Shown here: one piece after another, positions 1 to 8,589 of the stretch
How the letters are laid out: each line of letters opens with the position of its first letter
Position numbering within the stretch: the first letter of the stretch is position 1
Assembly (NCBI GenBank): GCA_001769385.1
Contig: MEPB01000009.1
Location: 1 to 43,482 of the forward strand
Source of the DNA: Bacteroidetes bacterium RIFCSPLOWO2_12_FULL_35_15
GTDB lineage: Bacteria; Bacteroidota; Bacteroidia; 2-12-FULL-35-15
Length of the DNA stretch: 43,482 nucleotides
Direction of reading: 5' to 3'
Made by a program: the position numbers and the translations under genes
The notes under the pieces: model-generated
What the model was told of the DNA's origin: nothing
What the model saw: only the letters and a program-made list of their open reading frames with translations
The model's database searches: none

Positions 1-70
1 GAAATTAAATAATTGAAATGGAGCCAATAATAAAATACGTCAATGGTAGTAACCTTTCTTTTTCAGGAAG

Positions 71-121
71 GTGTATCGAGAACGTGTATCGGCATACTTG
101 CCTCTCGCATTCTCGATACAC
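71..121. repeat. Inverted repeat (12-bp perfect stem)
   Basis: GTGTATCGAGAA at 71-82 is exactly complementary to TTCTCGATACAC at 110-121, with a 27-base loop in which GTGTATCG occurs again. No U-run follows, so it does not look like a terminator. It resembles the small palindromes scattered through intergenic DNA elsewhere in the window. The rest of 1-266 shows no convincing gene. Confidence 0.6.
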
Positions 122-266
122 TCCTTTTAGTTGCACTCGAATTGACCACCCTCTTTTATGTTATCCGAAATTTTTAAAAATCAAATTTAAAGCCTGTCTA
201 AAGATATTCTCCGTTATTTTTTGTGAAAACTTCTTATTCTTCCGTTTTTTTTGATCTTTCATTACG

Positions 267-878
267 ATGTTTGAAGATACTTACCTCACAATTTCAAAGC
301 CTTCAGAAGGCGTATTCAAAGATAAAGGAAGCAAATTTTTTGCATTTGCTTTTCCGGTAACACACGAAGAAGAAATAAAAAAACTGTTAGCCGATTTACG
401 TAAAGAACATTTCAATGCACGGCATCATTGTTATGCATTTCGGTTAGGAGCCGATAAGCAAGCCTTTCGGGCTAACGATGATGGCGAACCTGCTTATACT
501 GCCGGGAAACCAATTTTAGGTCAAATACAATCCAAAGACCTGACAAATATTTTAATTGTTGTAGTTCGTTATTTTGGCGGAACATTATTGGGTGTTGGAG
601 GTTTGATAAGCGCTTATAAACTGGCTGCTGCTGCTGCCTTGCAAAATTCGATCATCATTGAAAAAACAGTAAATGATATTTATGAAATCAAATTTGATTA
701 TTTGCAAATGAATGATGTAATGAAAATTATTAAAGATGAAAATCTTGAAATTTGTTCGCAAAATTTTGAATTGAATTGTTCTCTTTCTTTTTCAGTTCGA
801 AAAAATAATTCTAATAAAGTGTTTGAACAATTCAGTAAAATAAATGATCTGAAAATTGTTTTTACAGGTTCCTGTTGA
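267..878 (+). CDS. yigZ: YigZ/IMPACT family protein
   Basis: Complete 203-residue protein of the UPF0029/IMPACT family, close to the usual 200-210 residues. The N-terminal domain carries the signature block RHHCYAFRLG, then NDDGEPAYTAGKP, then VVVRYFGGTLLGVGGL, which together are diagnostic. The C-terminal half (about 130-203) matches the second, ferredoxin-like domain of the long bacterial form. Family members are cytoplasmic and related to eukaryotic IMPACT; bacterial YigZ has been linked to translation and nucleotide or nucleic-acid binding, but its biochemical role is not settled. ATG at 267 is the natural start because the alignment begins there (MFEDTYLTISKPSEGVFKDK). It stands alone, followed by a long tandem repeat tract. 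Confidence 0.93.
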   Translation: MFEDTYLTISKPSEGVFKDKGSKFFAFAFPVTHEEEIKKLLADLRKEHFNARHHCYAFRLGADKQAFRANDDGEPAYTAGKPILGQIQSKDLTNILIVVVRYFGGTLLGVGGLISAYKLAAAAALQNSIIIEKTVNDIYEIKFDYLQMNDVMKIIKDENLEICSQNFELNCSLSFSVRKNNSNKVFEQFSKINDLKIVFTGSC

Positions 879-889
879 TTTTATAATGT

Positions 890-1212
890 TCCTTATTCGT
901 ACATTCGCAACGATCCGTTTTTCGTAGATCACATAGATTCGTACATTCGTATAAATTCGTATTTCGTAGATTATTATAAATTCGTTATTCGTAGCTTATT
1001 ATAGATTTGTACATTCCTATAAATTCGTTTTTTTAGATTACATACAGATTCGTACATTCCTATAAATTCGTTTTTTTAGATTACATACAGATTCGTACAT
1101 TCGTATAAATTCGTTATTCGTAGATTAATATAGATTCGTACATTCGTATAAATTCGTTATTCGTAGATTATTATAGATTCGTACATTCGTATAAATTCGT
1201 TATTCGTAGATT
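890..1212. repeat. 43-bp tandem repeat tract
   Basis: The unit contains the phrases GATTCGTACATTCGTATAAA and TTCGTTATTCGTAGATTA. Equivalent points (ATTCGTACATTC or close variants) fall at 937, 1005, 1048, 1091, 1134 and 1177. The last five are exactly 43 bp apart; the 937-1005 interval is 68 bp and holds a partial extra unit. The three units nearest the gene are almost identical, while the two at 1005 and 1048 share CATTCCTATAAATTCGTTTTTTTAG-type variation. The motif ATTCGTA also recurs inside each unit. The tract occupies the entire gap between yigZ and the M42 peptidase and its last unit is cut by the ATG at 1213. Confidence 0.95.
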
Positions 1213-2124
1213 ATGAAGTTATTAAAAGAAATGTGTGCCATTCATGCCCCTTCGGGCAATGAAACCGCCATGACCAATTTTTTGTTGAAGTACATCGATA
1301 AACATAAAAAAAACTGGAAAGTAAAACCAAAGATATTTTCCGGAGAGGGGTTTCAAAATTGTATCGTCATGGTTTTTGGAAAACCAACAACAGCAATTTT
1401 TGCTCATATTGATAGTATTGGATTTACAGTGCGCTACGGAAAACAATTGTTGAAAATTGGGGGTCCCAAAACGGTCGATGGTTTCGAATTGGTAGGCGAA
1501 GACAGCAAAGGAAAAATTCATTGTAAACTAGAAGTAGATAACGAAAATAATATTTCCCATAATTTTAAGCGGGAGATCGAACGGGGAACCGAACTTACAT
1601 TCAAGCCGGATTGGCGCGAAACAAAGGACTATGTTCAATGTTGCTACATGGATAATCGTCTTGGAGTATGGAATGCCTTAAAAGTAGCTGAAACATTAAA
1701 AGATGGTATTATTGCGTTTTCTTGTTGGGAAGAACATGGAGGAGGAAGTGTTTCCTTCCTTCAGAAATTTATTTATCAGAAATACAATGTTTCTCAATCT
1801 CTGATATCAGATATTACCTGGGTTACAGAAGGTGTACCACATGGAAAAGGAGTCGCAATTACGATGCGTGATAGTTTGATTCCACGGAGATCATACGTTG
1901 AAAAAGTGATCGCTATCGCAAAAAAATCAAAAATTAAATTTCAATTGGAAGTGGAAGGCAGTGGAGGAAGTGATGCGAAAGAATTACAAATGGCTGAATA
2001 TCCTTGGGATTGGTGTTTTGTAGGTGCTCCTGAAGACAATGTTCATTCACCCAACGAAAAAGTTTTTAAAAGTGATATTGATGCAATGGTTAAATTGTAT
2101 AAAGTGTTGATGGAAAAATTATAA
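1213..2124 (+). CDS. M42 family glutamyl aminopeptidase-like metallopeptidase
   Basis: 303-residue cytoplasmic M42 (FrvX/cellulase M, tetrahedral aminopeptidase) family protein, slightly shorter than the usual 330-360. All expected metal and catalytic positions are visible: His65 and Asp67 in AHIDSIGF, Asp147 in CYMDNRLG, Glu173-Glu174 in CWEEHGGG (catalytic base plus ligand), Asp200 in LISDITWV, and His278 in NVHSPNE. The expected role is a di-metal aminopeptidase trimming short peptides; substrate preference cannot be read from sequence. The N-terminal ..HAPSGNE.. block is typical, supporting the ATG at 1213 even though that codon abuts a tandem repeat and has no Shine-Dalgarno. The 3' end overlaps tail-to-tail with the PorP/SprF gene: both stop codons lie within the palindrome TTATAA at 2119-2124. 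Confidence 0.92.
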   Translation: MKLLKEMCAIHAPSGNETAMTNFLLKYIDKHKKNWKVKPKIFSGEGFQNCIVMVFGKPTTAIFAHIDSIGFTVRYGKQLLKIGGPKTVDGFELVGEDSKGKIHCKLEVDNENNISHNFKREIERGTELTFKPDWRETKDYVQCCYMDNRLGVWNALKVAETLKDGIIAFSCWEEHGGGSVSFLQKFIYQKYNVSQSLISDITWVTEGVPHGKGVAITMRDSLIPRRSYVEKVIAIAKKSKIKFQLEVEGSGGSDAKELQMAEYPWDWCFVGAPEDNVHSPNEKVFKSDIDAMVKLYKVLMEKL

Positions 2125-3156
2125 CATATTCTTGCGCTGGAACAACGCGCCTTTCGCAAGATGATATTTTATGGAGACTTCTATCCCGCCCATTAAATGA
2201 GATGTTGTACGGTAATTCGAAACATTGAGATCATACGATAATCCTATTGAAAAATCTTTCAGGGAATAATAAATTTGTGGAATGATCGCATCTTTCACTC
2301 TGTAATGTACACCAATTGCAATTCCTGATTCATTTAAAAACCCGGTGACTTTTGTTTCGTTTTGAATTCGGTAACGTACAGCGCAACCCACTGTAATCTC
2401 ATTTGATGAGCCTTGCATAAAATAAATGGCAGAGGGAAGTACAGATATCCGGGAACCTGTTTTATCAAAATGTCCGTTTACATTCACAACTAGTTTGCCA
2501 TATAATTTGTCGCTTACCGATAGATATTTTTGTGTTGGCTGATTGATGTGATAATAAGCTGCACCAATGGCAAATCGTTTTAATTCATTTCTGTCGAGCG
2601 TTGCCTTTCCTGAATTGTATTCATAATATAAACCGGCACCAATATCGACATACATGAAGGAATTCATAGTTGTATTTTCATTTGAATTTAGGGATGAATT
2701 GAAGCCCTTACCATCGTATTGATTTTCCCATGTCAGCGAATTCAGGTCTGCTTTGTGTTGAGCGCCACCAACTGAAATGCCCAATGAAAATTTACTTTGT
2801 TCACCCACAGGTAATATGCCGGCTATACATAAATTAATTTGTGTTAAGCCGAATTTTGAATCACCTGCTTTATCGCTGAAAAAATTAATTCCGGCTCCTA
2901 AATGGGCTTTCTTTTTATTGTAATCAAACATGGGTAGGTCGAACGATGCTGCTACGGTATTGAATGCATTTCCCATTGAACTCCATTGGTTTTTGTAATT
3001 AATAATTGCACGCATGTAACCACTGTAAACACCGGTAGCTCCCGGATTCAACAATTGAGGTGTTTCGGTAAGTTGAGAGAAATGCACATCCTGTGCATCG
3101 GAAACAAACACTACAAAACAAAATAAAATGATTGAAATCTGTTTTTTTATTTTCAT
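2119..3156 (-). CDS. PorP/SprF family type IX secretion outer-membrane protein
   Basis: 345 residues with a signal peptide (MKIKKQISIILFCFVVFVSDAQ). The mature N-terminus QDVHFSQLTETPQLLNPGATG is the family signature (..FSQ....p..lNPA.tG..). The remainder alternates short amphipathic strands with GAGINFFSDKAG and IGAGLYYEY as in PorP/SprF barrels. Members form outer-membrane barrels needed to secrete or attach particular T9SS cargo, best known as SprF for the adhesin SprB, a type B sorting-domain protein. It is the downstream neighbour, same strand, of a CotH-kinase protein with just such a domain, separated by about 140 bp holding a palindromic repeat, so it is the likely dedicated partner. 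The ATG at 3156 gives the signal peptide directly. Confidence 0.93.
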   Translation of the reverse strand: MKIKKQISIILFCFVVFVSDAQDVHFSQLTETPQLLNPGATGVYSGYMRAIINYKNQWSSMGNAFNTVAASFDLPMFDYNKKKAHLGAGINFFSDKAGDSKFGLTQINLCIAGILPVGEQSKFSLGISVGGAQHKADLNSLTWENQYDGKGFNSSLNSNENTTMNSFMYVDIGAGLYYEYNSGKATLDRNELKRFAIGAAYYHINQPTQKYLSVSDKLYGKLVVNVNGHFDKTGSRISVLPSAIYFMQGSSNEITVGCAVRYRIQNETKVTGFLNESGIAIGVHYRVKDAIIPQIYYSLKDFSIGLSYDLNVSNYRTTSHLMGGIEVSIKYHLAKGALFQRKNML

Positions 3157-3185
3157 TAGTATTTTGTTGATTCCTATTTACTATG

Positions 3186-3296
3186 TGTCATTTCGAGCTT
3201 GTCGAGAAATCTTTATACTTGAAGCAATATGCTAGTTAATGTAAAGATTCCTCCGCGGAGTTTATACTGAGCGAAGTCGAAGTAATCGGAATGACA
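3186..3296. repeat. Dispersed palindromic repeat (GAAGTCGAAG / CGAAATGACA type)
   Basis: Imperfect inverted repeat filling the gap between PorP/SprF and the CotH gene. TGTCATTTCGA at 3186-3196 pairs with TCGGAATGACA at 3286-3296, one mismatch. The right half contains GAGCGAAGTCGAAG. Its reverse complement aligns along its length with 21304-21398, and fragments recur at about 6094-6150, 21553-21615 and 33167-33197. The wording is typical of a very abundant intergenic repeat in Bacteroidota. Confidence 0.8.
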
Positions 3297-3299
3297 TTT

Positions 3300-5801
3300 T
3301 TATTTTACCAAAGTAATATTTCCTTTACGTTCTACTTTATCACCGTTAGGCATTATTCCAAATAACTGATAAGCAAAAACACCTGAATTTAAAGCTTGTC
3401 CGTTAAATTTTCCATCCCAGCCTTTTGTTCTGTCAGTGGTATGAAATACCTCTTGCCCCCAACGATTATAAATTGAAAAATTTAAAGATGTAATAGTTCC
3501 TAATACAAAAAGCACATCGTTATTGTTATCACCATTCGGTGAAAAAGCTGTTGGAACCGCTACTTCTCCTGAAGGAGGCAGAGGAGGTTCGCTACTCAGG
3601 CGAAAAACAGCAACTACATCATCGCTTTGCGTATAGGTAACTTCTGCCGAATCACTTGTAGTGCCTGGTGTTGGTGTATGATTATTCATTTGCCAATGAT
3701 CAAATACATAGGCTGCACTTGTAGGTGTTGCTTTTAATTTGGTAACAATACCACCAAAATAATTTCCTGTAAAAATATAGGAGGGAGGAGTGATGCTATT
3801 AATTTTAATACTTCCGGCACCAACAGGAGTTACATCATAAGTGATTTGATAGGGGCCTGTGAGATTGTAACAATCGATCATTCCTTGATTGATTGCGGTA
3901 CATCGTTGATTAATAAAATTTCTCATCGTAGTAACATTTGCCTGCCAGGCACTAACCGATCCTCCCCAACGAGCAATCTGAGCCGTCATTTCAGGTTGAA
4001 TAACTGCAATCATGCTATCTAATAAGGGAATAGAATAATTGCAATTTAACGTAGTATTCATCAAGTCAATATAACGGGCTTCATAATATTGCTTGAACCC
4101 GGGATTCGCCAGTAAGTCATTTAAGATCTCGATATGCCCTTGTCCGCCAGGATCAGGTAAAGTTTCCGGATTACAAGGATCAGCAGCAGCAGTCTGATCA
4201 GGAATTCCAGTATAATTAATATAGTGACCAAAGCAGGCATCATTGTCCCACAAGGTATAACGCCATTTCTTTTCATTTTCATTAGGATCCATGCCTCTCC
4301 ACCAGGCAGTGTTCCAGTTTAACCAATCGGAAGTAACCGCCCATGAATTTAAAACAATATAATCAACCAGGCTTTTTACATTTAAAAGACTATCCACATG
4401 ATCATAATTTGCCTGAACAGCCATATTATTGGAAGTAATGAAGCTTCGTAATGTATTCCAATCAGTTTGTGCCTGGGCTCCACCATACTGACTCCAGGTA
4501 CTTCCCCATGTCATTAAAAACTGAACATTTGGATCATCCTGGTTGGAATAATAACTTGTAAAATCCAGGTCATCTACTTTTTCGCGGATATCATATACAC
4601 CCCAATATTGTGCATTCACATATAATATGCAGGGCGTCCAGGTGCGTTCATCCAAATGCAAATTACCACGTTGAGAAATCGTATGAACGTATGAATCACG
4701 GATATGTGCACCTCCTGTTTCGAAAGGATAATTATCATTTGCAGCTGCTTTCAGAATAATTCGTTGAAACGATTTTCGTGTTTTATTTACGAATATCTTG
4801 TCATTTACCCCATAATTATAACCAAATTCATCTTTTGATACAAAATCAATTCCTCGTTGATCATAGGCCCAGGAATCATTTCCATGCTTGTTTGTTTCCC
4901 CATCCGATTCAGCTTTTAATTGTTTGGAAGCATCAAAATATTCTAATCCTGTTTCAGGTTCATTTTGAGTTCCGTTCATTAAGTCCAGTACCTGGTCGCC
5001 AAAAATGGAAATTACGGCAACTGTATGTGTTACATTAATAAAATAGGTATTGCTATTTACAAAACTTTGAGGTATTAATGGATTTGAACTAAATGCCCTT
5101 GCTCTTAATACTGTTGTTGTTGCAATAGAAACAGGAGTAGAGTAGGTGGTAGAGGCTGTAGTTGGAACCGATCCATCAATAGTATAACGAATGGTTACAC
5201 CTGCATCAGGTGAACTTATGGAGACTGTTTGTGAACCAGGATAAAAACCTGCATTTACACTCATCACAGGCAGTGTAGCATATTCCAGTTTTGCGTTTAG
5301 GTTTGATGCTATTGGACTTGGAGTAGTAAATACTCCCCATGCACTTCCACCATTTGTAGTTCTGCCTCTTGAATGTCCTTGCTGGGTTGGCTTTAATGTC
5401 ATCGAATCAATAATTACTCCGACAGGATTCGTAAAAACAAGGGCTTCCGGTTTTGTTTGGTTAAGAGAAAAACCGGCATGTATGTTTGTACCCACCATTG
5501 TATTCTGACCGGAGCACCATATTAGTAAAAAACCATTGGATGGAATAGATACTCCTAAAGGAATGGCCCATTTAGTTGGGTTGCTGATTTTGTCACTTAA
5601 ATAATAGCCGGTTAGGCTCACAGCGGAACCGCCTGCATTATATAATTCTACCCAATCGGGAGTATCACCATAATTATCATTAATAGTGGAAACATTAGAA
5701 CAGGAATACTCATTTATTACTATTTGTCCAATAGCTTTTGTTGGTACCGAAAAAATAGAAATAACTATTGAAAATAAAAGAAAGCAATATTTTAATTTCA
5801 T
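3300..5801 (-). CDS. Secreted CotH kinase family protein with lamin-tail domain and T9SS type B sorting domain
   Basis: 833 residues. Order of parts: signal peptide (1-25, cleavage near AIGQ); lamin-tail-like domain (about 27-150, with VINEYSCSN and DWVELYNAGG); chitobiase/hexosaminidase C-terminal-like Ig domain (about 180-255, with GVTIRYTIDGSVPT); CotH kinase-like domain (about 330-600); a BACON/Listeria-type repeat with TPPSYIFTGNY and VFDHWQMNN (650-735); and a C-terminal gliding-motility-type (type B) sorting domain from 748, with TAFSPNGDNNNDVL and YNRWGQEVF. In the CotH part, RIILKAAANDN and WDNDACFGH (Asp519 and Asp521) match the nucleotide- and metal-binding blocks of the spore-coat kinase CotH. 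A secreted protein kinase is therefore possible but unproven. It is followed by PorP/SprF. ATG at 5801 gives the signal peptide. Confidence 0.9.
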   Translation of the reverse strand: MKLKYCFLLFSIVISIFSVPTKAIGQIVINEYSCSNVSTINDNYGDTPDWVELYNAGGSAVSLTGYYLSDKISNPTKWAIPLGVSIPSNGFLLIWCSGQNTMVGTNIHAGFSLNQTKPEALVFTNPVGVIIDSMTLKPTQQGHSRGRTTNGGSAWGVFTTPSPIASNLNAKLEYATLPVMSVNAGFYPGSQTVSISSPDAGVTIRYTIDGSVPTTASTTYSTPVSIATTTVLRARAFSSNPLIPQSFVNSNTYFINVTHTVAVISIFGDQVLDLMNGTQNEPETGLEYFDASKQLKAESDGETNKHGNDSWAYDQRGIDFVSKDEFGYNYGVNDKIFVNKTRKSFQRIILKAAANDNYPFETGGAHIRDSYVHTISQRGNLHLDERTWTPCILYVNAQYWGVYDIREKVDDLDFTSYYSNQDDPNVQFLMTWGSTWSQYGGAQAQTDWNTLRSFITSNNMAVQANYDHVDSLLNVKSLVDYIVLNSWAVTSDWLNWNTAWWRGMDPNENEKKWRYTLWDNDACFGHYINYTGIPDQTAAADPCNPETLPDPGGQGHIEILNDLLANPGFKQYYEARYIDLMNTTLNCNYSIPLLDSMIAVIQPEMTAQIARWGGSVSAWQANVTTMRNFINQRCTAINQGMIDCYNLTGPYQITYDVTPVGAGSIKINSITPPSYIFTGNYFGGIVTKLKATPTSAAYVFDHWQMNNHTPTPGTTSDSAEVTYTQSDDVVAVFRLSSEPPLPPSGEVAVPTAFSPNGDNNNDVLFVLGTITSLNFSIYNRWGQEVFHTTDRTKGWDGKFNGQALNSGVFAYQLFGIMPNGDKVERKGNITLVK

Positions 5802-5927
5802 TGTAAAGAGATCGGAAATTAATAAAGTATGCTAAATTAAACTATTAATATTGGTTTAACAATAAATTTAATTTAGAATAGAAGTAACCGGTGTTCGATT
5901 AACTAATCCAATAAAAAACTCATTGTA

Positions 5928-6057
5928 CAACCATGTCAAAAATACCACTGCTTAATATGAATTAATCCAACGCTTTCCTCTCCTTTCCTTTGGAGAAGGA
6001 TTAAGGCTGAGGCCAAAACAAATGGACTAGTTTATATTAAACAGTGGAATGGTTGTT
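5928..6057. repeat. Palindromic element, copy A
   Basis: The outer stem ACAACCAT...CCACTGCTTAATATGAA on the left pairs with TTTATATTAAACAGTGG...ATGGTTGT on the right. The inner part is CTCTCCTTTCCTTTGGAGAAGG followed by a GGCTGAGGCCAAAACAAATGGAC segment. It aligns along its whole length with copy C (23934-24036), including the CTTAATATGAA terminus, with several substitutions. No open frame is present, consistent with a non-autonomous MITE- or REP-like element. Confidence 0.8.
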
Positions 6058-6209
6058 TGTTAGTTTTTTGTTGGACCAAACATTTTGTTTAAAAAAAAAG
6101 ATTTTCCTGAGTTTATTCTGAACGAAAGAAGGAATGATATCCCGCATTTTTCCAAGCCTTTTTTTATTCAACGAAAAATTCAAAACACCATATATATAAT
6201 GATTTGCAG

Positions 6210-6229
6210 AATACCTCTTTTTAGGTATT
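6210..6229. promoter_or_regulatory. Inverted repeat upstream of the TonB receptor operon
   Basis: AATACCT at 6210-6216 and AGGTATT at 6223-6229 are exact complements around CTTTTT, ending 71 bases before the receptor ATG. It could be an operator for a dimeric regulator or a small hairpin in the leader. It does not match the classical Fur box, so no regulator is assigned. Confidence 0.35.
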
Positions 6230-6300
6230 GCGTGGAATTATTCTAAATAAGATATTTGTCCCATGATTCATTAATAACCCAATCAATAAAAAAAATAATT

Positions 6301-8541
6301 ATGAAAAATATATTTCTAACACTCATTACTTCCTTTATGTTTTTTTGTTCACAGGCACAAACAAACAAGGGAAACATTACAGGAAAAGTGAAAGATAAAA
6401 CTGGAAAAGCTGTTGAGTTTGCAAACATTCAGGTTGAAAAAACTGCTTTTGGAGCTTATTCAGATGAAAGCGGCAAATTCACTATAAAAAATATTCCGCA
6501 AGGCGACTACATCATTGTTGCTTCTATTATCGGTTTTGAGCCGATCAAACAAAATGTATCTGTAAAGGCTGGAGAAACAATAATAATCTCTTTTGACGTT
6601 GCCGAAAAAGTTCATGCACTTAAAGAAGTCAGCATTACATCAACTGGTATAAAAGGAGAAATAAAAGACATTCCGGGAACAGTTTCTATCATTGATTCAA
6701 GACAAATTCAGGAATCAGGGGCTCAGAATATCGGACAAATAATAAACAGGGTACCTGGTGTTAACTATCTTGATGAAGATGGAAGGGGCTTAAAACCAAA
6801 TATCGGTCTGCGTGGACTTGACCCCCTAAGAAATCGAAATTTATTGGTACTTATGGATGGGAAGTTTCCTATTGGAATGACATATTACGGTGACCCGGCA
6901 TCCTATTATATGACTCCCGTTCAGAGTGTGGATAGAATTGAAGTGATTAAAGGTGCATCTCCTGTATTATATGGAGGGTATTCCGTTGGTGGTGTGGTAA
7001 ATATGATTACAAAAAAAGGAAAATATACTCCCGAAACAAAAGCTGATGTGTCATATGGAAGCTACAATTCGATTAACACCCAGGTTTCTACTGGCGGCAA
7101 TAACGGGAAAGTAAATTATATGATTTCTGGCCTATACCGACAGGGAGATAGTTTCAGAAAAAGAGGTAAATTTAATGTGAAGGACTTCACAATAAACATA
7201 GGAACAGAACTTGATTCGACCTCTGAAATTTCATTATACCTCAATGGATTCGCAGAAGATTCTGAAACTCCGGGTGGATTGACTCAGGCACAATACGATG
7301 CTGACCCGACTCAGAGTCAGCATACCAGTGACCACTTTTATTCAAAACGATTCAGTACGGCATTATCCTACAAAAAAGTGTATAAAAAATATCACACTTT
7401 TTCAACCTCGGTTTATGGAAATTATTTTGTGAGGGATTGGTGGATAGCTTATAAGAATCCGACTAATAACGGATTTTTAAGAGATATACACGCACTGGGA
7501 AATGTTTCTGATTACAATTTTACAAAAGACATATTTAAAAAGAAAAATTCCTTGATTGTAGGTGTTCGTGTGCATAGTGATCGTTTGGATGATATAAACA
7601 TTGCGGGGGCAGACAAGGAATCAAGAACAGGAACAACAACCGGAAATGCTATAAACACAAGCTTTATTTACGAAGGATTTATTTATGATGAATTCAGCAT
7701 CACTAAAAATCTAACCATCGCGCCAGGAATAAGATACACAAACATCAATTACTCGAAAAAAGATTTTATTAAGAAAAGAAAGGACGAAATGAATGTTGAA
7801 GCCGTGGTATATTCAGGGGGATTAATTTATAAACTATTTGAACATTCCCGTATTTATGCTACCGTTTCAAAGGGGTTTCAGCCTCCAACTCTTAATGCTG
7901 CATTAAATCCCGGAAATATTGATTCAGATGTAGATCTTAAAGCTGAAACTTCAATGAATTATGAAGCAGGTTTTAGAACCGATCCATTCAGTTGGCTTTC
8001 CTTAAATGCTTCTGTTTACAGAATGGATTTCGCAAACAAAGTGATTTCAGAAAGTGGAATCAACAAAAATGCAGGAGGAAGTTATCATAGAGGAATAGAA
8101 GCGGAATTAGAATTGGGGTCGTGGAAAGGATTCAGTTTTTTTGCAAACGGAACTTTACAGAAAGCAACATTCACCACAGGAGCAGACAGTGGAAAGGTTT
8201 TACCAAACGCCCCTCAACAAATTGCAGCAGTGGGTATCCGTTACAAATTCCCTCTTGAAAATCAAAGTTTGGTAATCAATGTATTTAACAATTACGTGGG
8301 AAAACAATACAGTGATTCAAAAAATACTGAAGCAGGAACTATTGACGGGAAAAACGGAGCAGTCCCTGAATATAATGTAATGAATGCTACAATAAATTAT
8401 AGCCGGAAACATTGGGGCGTATATGTTAATGTAAATAATGTGCTTGACGAAAAATATTTCACATTACGCTGGGCTTCATGGAATGGTATCATTCCATCTC
8501 CGGGAAGGAACTTTATGGTCGGAGCTCAACTTAAATTCTAA
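6301..8541 (+). CDS. TonB-dependent receptor, FecA-like, with carboxypeptidase-like N-terminal domain
   Basis: 746-residue outer-membrane receptor. Signal peptide 1-20 (MKNIFLTLITSFMFFCSQAQ), then a carboxypeptidase-regulatory-like Ig domain (about 23-105: GNITGKVKDKTGKAVEFANI), a plug domain (about 120-235: VPGVNYLDED, NIGLRGLDPLRNRNLLVLMDG, ASPVLYGGYSVGGVVNMITK) and a barrel to residue 746 ending with a C-terminal aromatic-type strand (GRNFMVGAQLKF). The plug resembles iron-citrate or siderophore receptors. An in-frame ATG at 6256 exists, but the ATG at 6301 starts exactly at the signal peptide and is preferred. It is the first gene of a three-gene cluster: 48 bases separate it from a DUF4198-like gene, which overlaps a PepSY gene. 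TonB-dependent import of an iron chelate or other metal complex is inferred. Confidence 0.9.
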   Translation: MKNIFLTLITSFMFFCSQAQTNKGNITGKVKDKTGKAVEFANIQVEKTAFGAYSDESGKFTIKNIPQGDYIIVASIIGFEPIKQNVSVKAGETIIISFDVAEKVHALKEVSITSTGIKGEIKDIPGTVSIIDSRQIQESGAQNIGQIINRVPGVNYLDEDGRGLKPNIGLRGLDPLRNRNLLVLMDGKFPIGMTYYGDPASYYMTPVQSVDRIEVIKGASPVLYGGYSVGGVVNMITKKGKYTPETKADVSYGSYNSINTQVSTGGNNGKVNYMISGLYRQGDSFRKRGKFNVKDFTINIGTELDSTSEISLYLNGFAEDSETPGGLTQAQYDADPTQSQHTSDHFYSKRFSTALSYKKVYKKYHTFSTSVYGNYFVRDWWIAYKNPTNNGFLRDIHALGNVSDYNFTKDIFKKKNSLIVGVRVHSDRLDDINIAGADKESRTGTTTGNAINTSFIYEGFIYDEFSITKNLTIAPGIRYTNINYSKKDFIKKRKDEMNVEAVVYSGGLIYKLFEHSRIYATVSKGFQPPTLNAALNPGNIDSDVDLKAETSMNYEAGFRTDPFSWLSLNASVYRMDFANKVISESGINKNAGGSYHRGIEAELELGSWKGFSFFANGTLQKATFTTGADSGKVLPNAPQQIAAVGIRYKFPLENQSLVINVFNNYVGKQYSDSKNTEAGTIDGKNGAVPEYNVMNATINYSRKHWGVYVNVNNVLDEKYFTLRWASWNGIIPSPGRNFMVGAQLKF

Positions 8542-8589
8542 TTATTCAGTAATCAAATCAAAACTGTAGTAACAATTAAAAATAAACGC

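Larger units (their letters stand above)
5802..6300. other. Intergenic region with palindromic repeats and divergent promoters
   Basis: No gene is visible in these 499 bases. The stretch must hold the promoters of the divergent CotH and TonB-receptor genes. It contains a palindromic element at 5928-6057, a fragment of a second repeat family at about 6094-6150 (GATTTTCCTGAGTTTATTCTGAACG-like wording), and a small inverted repeat at 6210-6229. Confidence 0.6.

Noticed and set aside
18-254. Open frame of 78 codons
   Set aside because: It spans a 12-bp inverted repeat, ends in a run of Phe and Leu from T-rich DNA, and has no family resemblance or promoter.
890-1212. CRISPR array
   Set aside because: The 43-bp units are contiguous with no unique spacers and no cas genes are nearby.
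6210-6229. Fur box before the TonB receptor
   Set aside because: The palindrome AATACCT/AGGTATT does not resemble the GATAATGAT repeat pattern; kept only as an unassigned inverted repeat.
6256-6300. Upstream ATG as start of the TonB receptor
   Set aside because: It adds MSHDSLITQSIKKII before a perfect signal peptide that begins at 6301.
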